From: Campylobacterota bacterium
Lineage (GTDB): Bacteria > Campylobacterota > Campylobacteria > Campylobacterales > Sulfurovaceae
Reading direction: 5' to 3'
DNA: 7,157 bases
Assembly (NCBI GenBank): GCA_013153675.1
Contig: JAADEA010000036.1
Location: 1-7,157, forward strand
A model generated the notes under the pieces. The model had not been told where the DNA came from. It saw only the letters and a list, made by a program, of their open reading frames with translations, and did not search any database. Below, piece after piece: positions 5,939-7,157 of this stretch. Positions within the stretch are counted from its first letter, which is position 1; each line of letters opens with the position of its first letter. A program made the position numbers and the translations under genes.

Positions 5939-7026
5939 TGGCAGTCTATCCTATAAAGCCATCAAAAGAGCCTCCTCTTTTAGAAAGAGGGGCAATTGCA
6001 TGGATAAGGAAAAATCTTCTCTCAAGCCCTTTTAATGTGTTATTTACTATTTTAGGAATTGCAATTTTATATATGATTATTCCCCCTTTTATAAAATGGG
6101 CTTTTTTAGATGCAACCTTTGTAGGTCATACCAAAGCAGATTGTACAGGTGATGGAGCTTGTTGGGTATTTATAAAAGAAAAGCTTAATATGTTTATGTT
6201 TGGATTTTATCCTCAAGATATGCTTTGGAGACCAAAACTTGTAATAGGATCTTTAATTGTTCTTTTAGTTTTTATGAAATTTATAGAGGGCTTTAATAAA
6301 TTAAAATTGCTTTTAATTATTTTATATCCAATTTTTGGATTTATTATATTGCATGGTGGATATTTTGGACTGCCAGTTGTAGAGACAAGTAAGTGGGGTG
6401 GATTACTTTTAACTTTGATTTTAGCCTCAGTTGGAATTATATTATCATTTCCAATTGGTATTATATTGGCTTTAGGAAGGCAGTCTAAATTGCCAATTAT
6501 TAGAACTTTGAGTATTTTTTATATAGAATTAATTAGAGGGGTTCCTTTAATTACAGTGCTTTTTATGGCTTCGGTTGTATTACCTCTATTCTTTCCAGAA
6601 GGGGTAAATTTTGATAAATTAGCAAGAGCTTTAATTGGAATAAGTCTTTTTGAAGCTGCTTATGTGGCAGAGAATATTAGAAGTGGCTTTCAGGCAATAC
6701 CAAAGGGACAATATGAAGCAGCAGATGCTCTTGGGCTTAGTTATTGGCAAAAGATGGGACTTGTAATTTTGCCTCAAGCAATTAAAGTAACTATTCCAAA
6801 CCTTGTTGGAACATTCATTTCTCTATTTAAAGATACATCTTTAGTGATGATTATTGGGCTATTTGATTTGTTATCAATGGTAACAGTTGCAGCAAATGAT
6901 AGAGATTGGCTTGGAATGGAGACAGAGGGATATGTATTTGTAGCACTTATCTTTTGGATATTTACCTTTAGTATGTCAATGTATTCAAAAATTTTAGAAA
7001 AGAAGTTAGATACAAATAAAAAATAA
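5938..7026 (+). CDS. aapM: General L-amino acid ABC transporter permease AapM
   Basis: This is the second permease of the Aap importer. It is 362 residues long, normal for AapM. A cytoplasmic N-terminus (1-30) is followed by a first membrane helix (about 33-55) and a periplasmic loop with the AapM mark CTGDGACWVFIK (69-80); Cys69 and Cys75 could form a disulfide. The segment YPQDMLWRP (91-99) is also characteristic. Further helices lie near 101-116, 122-140, 153-179, 193-218, 229-245 and 331-350. The EAA loop is at about 246-287 (NIRSGFQAIPKGQYEAADALGLS then LPQAIKVTIP). The start overlaps the aapQ stop, with its SD inside aapQ. The aapP SD begins in the aapM stop codon, so aapQ, aapM and aapP should be translated as a coupled set. 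Confidence 0.94.
   Translation: MAVYPIKPSKEPPLLERGAIAWIRKNLLSSPFNVLFTILGIAILYMIIPPFIKWAFLDATFVGHTKADCTGDGACWVFIKEKLNMFMFGFYPQDMLWRPKLVIGSLIVLLVFMKFIEGFNKLKLLLIILYPIFGFIILHGGYFGLPVVETSKWGGLLLTLILASVGIILSFPIGIILALGRQSKLPIIRTLSIFYIELIRGVPLITVLFMASVVLPLFFPEGVNFDKLARALIGISLFEAAYVAENIRSGFQAIPKGQYEAADALGLSYWQKMGLVILPQAIKVTIPNLVGTFISLFKDTSLVMIIGLFDLLSMVTVAANDRDWLGMETEGYVFVALIFWIFTFSMSMYSKILEKKLDTNKK
6758..6784 (+). repeat. 27-bp exact repeat, copy 2 (aapM EAA loop)
   Basis: Identical to 5676-5702 in aapQ. The flanking codons diverge although the protein motif continues on both sides. Confidence 0.9.
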
Positions 7027-7039
7027 AGGATATAGAGTG
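7025..7039 (+). promoter_or_regulatory. aapP SD and GTG start
   Basis: AAAGGA (7025-7030) overlaps the aapM stop and stands 6 nt before GTG (7037-7039). The same 12 bases AAAGGATATAGA occur at the aapQ start (4776-4787). The in-frame ATGs at 7052 and 7061 lack a comparable SD, so GTG is preferred. Confidence 0.6.
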
Positions 7040-7157
7040 AGCAGTGAGAATATGATAGAGATGAAAAATGTGAATAAGTGGTATGGAGATTTTCATGTTC
7101 TAAAAGATATAAATTTAAATGTAAAAAAAGGAGAGATTGTCGTAATTGCAGGACCAA
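7037..7157 (+). CDS. aapP: General L-amino acid ABC transporter ATP-binding protein AapP (5' part)
   Basis: This is the cytoplasmic ATPase that would energise AapQM. Only the first 40 codons are present; the window cuts the gene just inside Walker A. The visible part reads MSSENMIEMKNVNKWYGDFH, then VLKDINLNVKKGEIVVIAGP, the standard first strands and A-loop region (aromatic WY at 15-16) of a polar amino acid ABC ATPase, with GP opening the expected GPSGSGKS motif. The full protein would be about 240-250 residues. The start is taken as GTG at 7037 because AAAGGA sits 6 nt upstream; ATG at 7052 (residue 6) is the main alternative. The gap from aapM is 10 nt. Identity rests on this short stretch plus gene order, which is the standard aapJQMP. 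Confidence 0.85.
   Translation, partial: MSSENMIEMKNVNKWYGDFHVLKDINLNVKKGEIVVIAGP

Noticed and set aside
6774..7157. Minus-strand open frame opposite aapM/aapP
   Set aside because: Antisense to conserved permease and ATPase codons with no recognisable protein features; a by-product of A/T-rich coding DNA.

Overview
The window holds two complete or nearly complete ABC importers for amino acids, all on the + strand. The DNA is strongly AT-rich, Arg is mostly AGA, genes are tightly packed with purine-rich Shine-Dalgarno (SD) sites, and the importer types are those of Gram-negative bacteria. Together this best suits a low-GC member of Campylobacterota (Arcobacter/Nautilia/Sulfurospirillum-like). 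That placement is an inference from composition and protein style; other low-GC Gram-negatives (for example Deferribacteres) are not excluded.

Region 1 (1-74) is a perfect 26-bp inverted repeat with an 11-nt loop, ending where the livH ribosome binding site begins. Region 2 (75-3465) is livH-livM-livG-livF, a branched-chain (or broader hydrophobic/neutral) amino acid transporter lacking its periplasmic binding protein, which may lie just upstream of the window. The four genes are spaced by 10 nt or overlap by 1 and 8 nt, as expected of one translationally coupled operon. Region 3 (3466-3682) is non-coding. It contains a probable compound terminator for liv, a TATAAT -10 candidate overlapped by a 7-bp inverted repeat, and the aapJ SD.

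Region 4 (3683-7157, continuing past the window end) is aapJ-aapQ-aapM-aapP, a general L-amino acid transporter of the polar amino acid transport (PAAT/HAAT) family. AapJ is the secreted binding protein, AapQ and AapM form the membrane channel, and AapP (only the first 40 codons are present) is the ATPase. Between aapJ and aapQ are a compact rho-independent terminator and then a 46-nt near-perfect palindrome just upstream of the aapQ SD. This arrangement would give much more binding protein than permease.

Functionally, the two importers together could take up a wide range of L-amino acids, which suggests an organism that uses amino acids or peptides as carbon, nitrogen or energy sources. I see no sign of an undescribed protein system. 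The most notable signals are the non-coding fold-backs, one placed directly before the first permease gene of each transporter.
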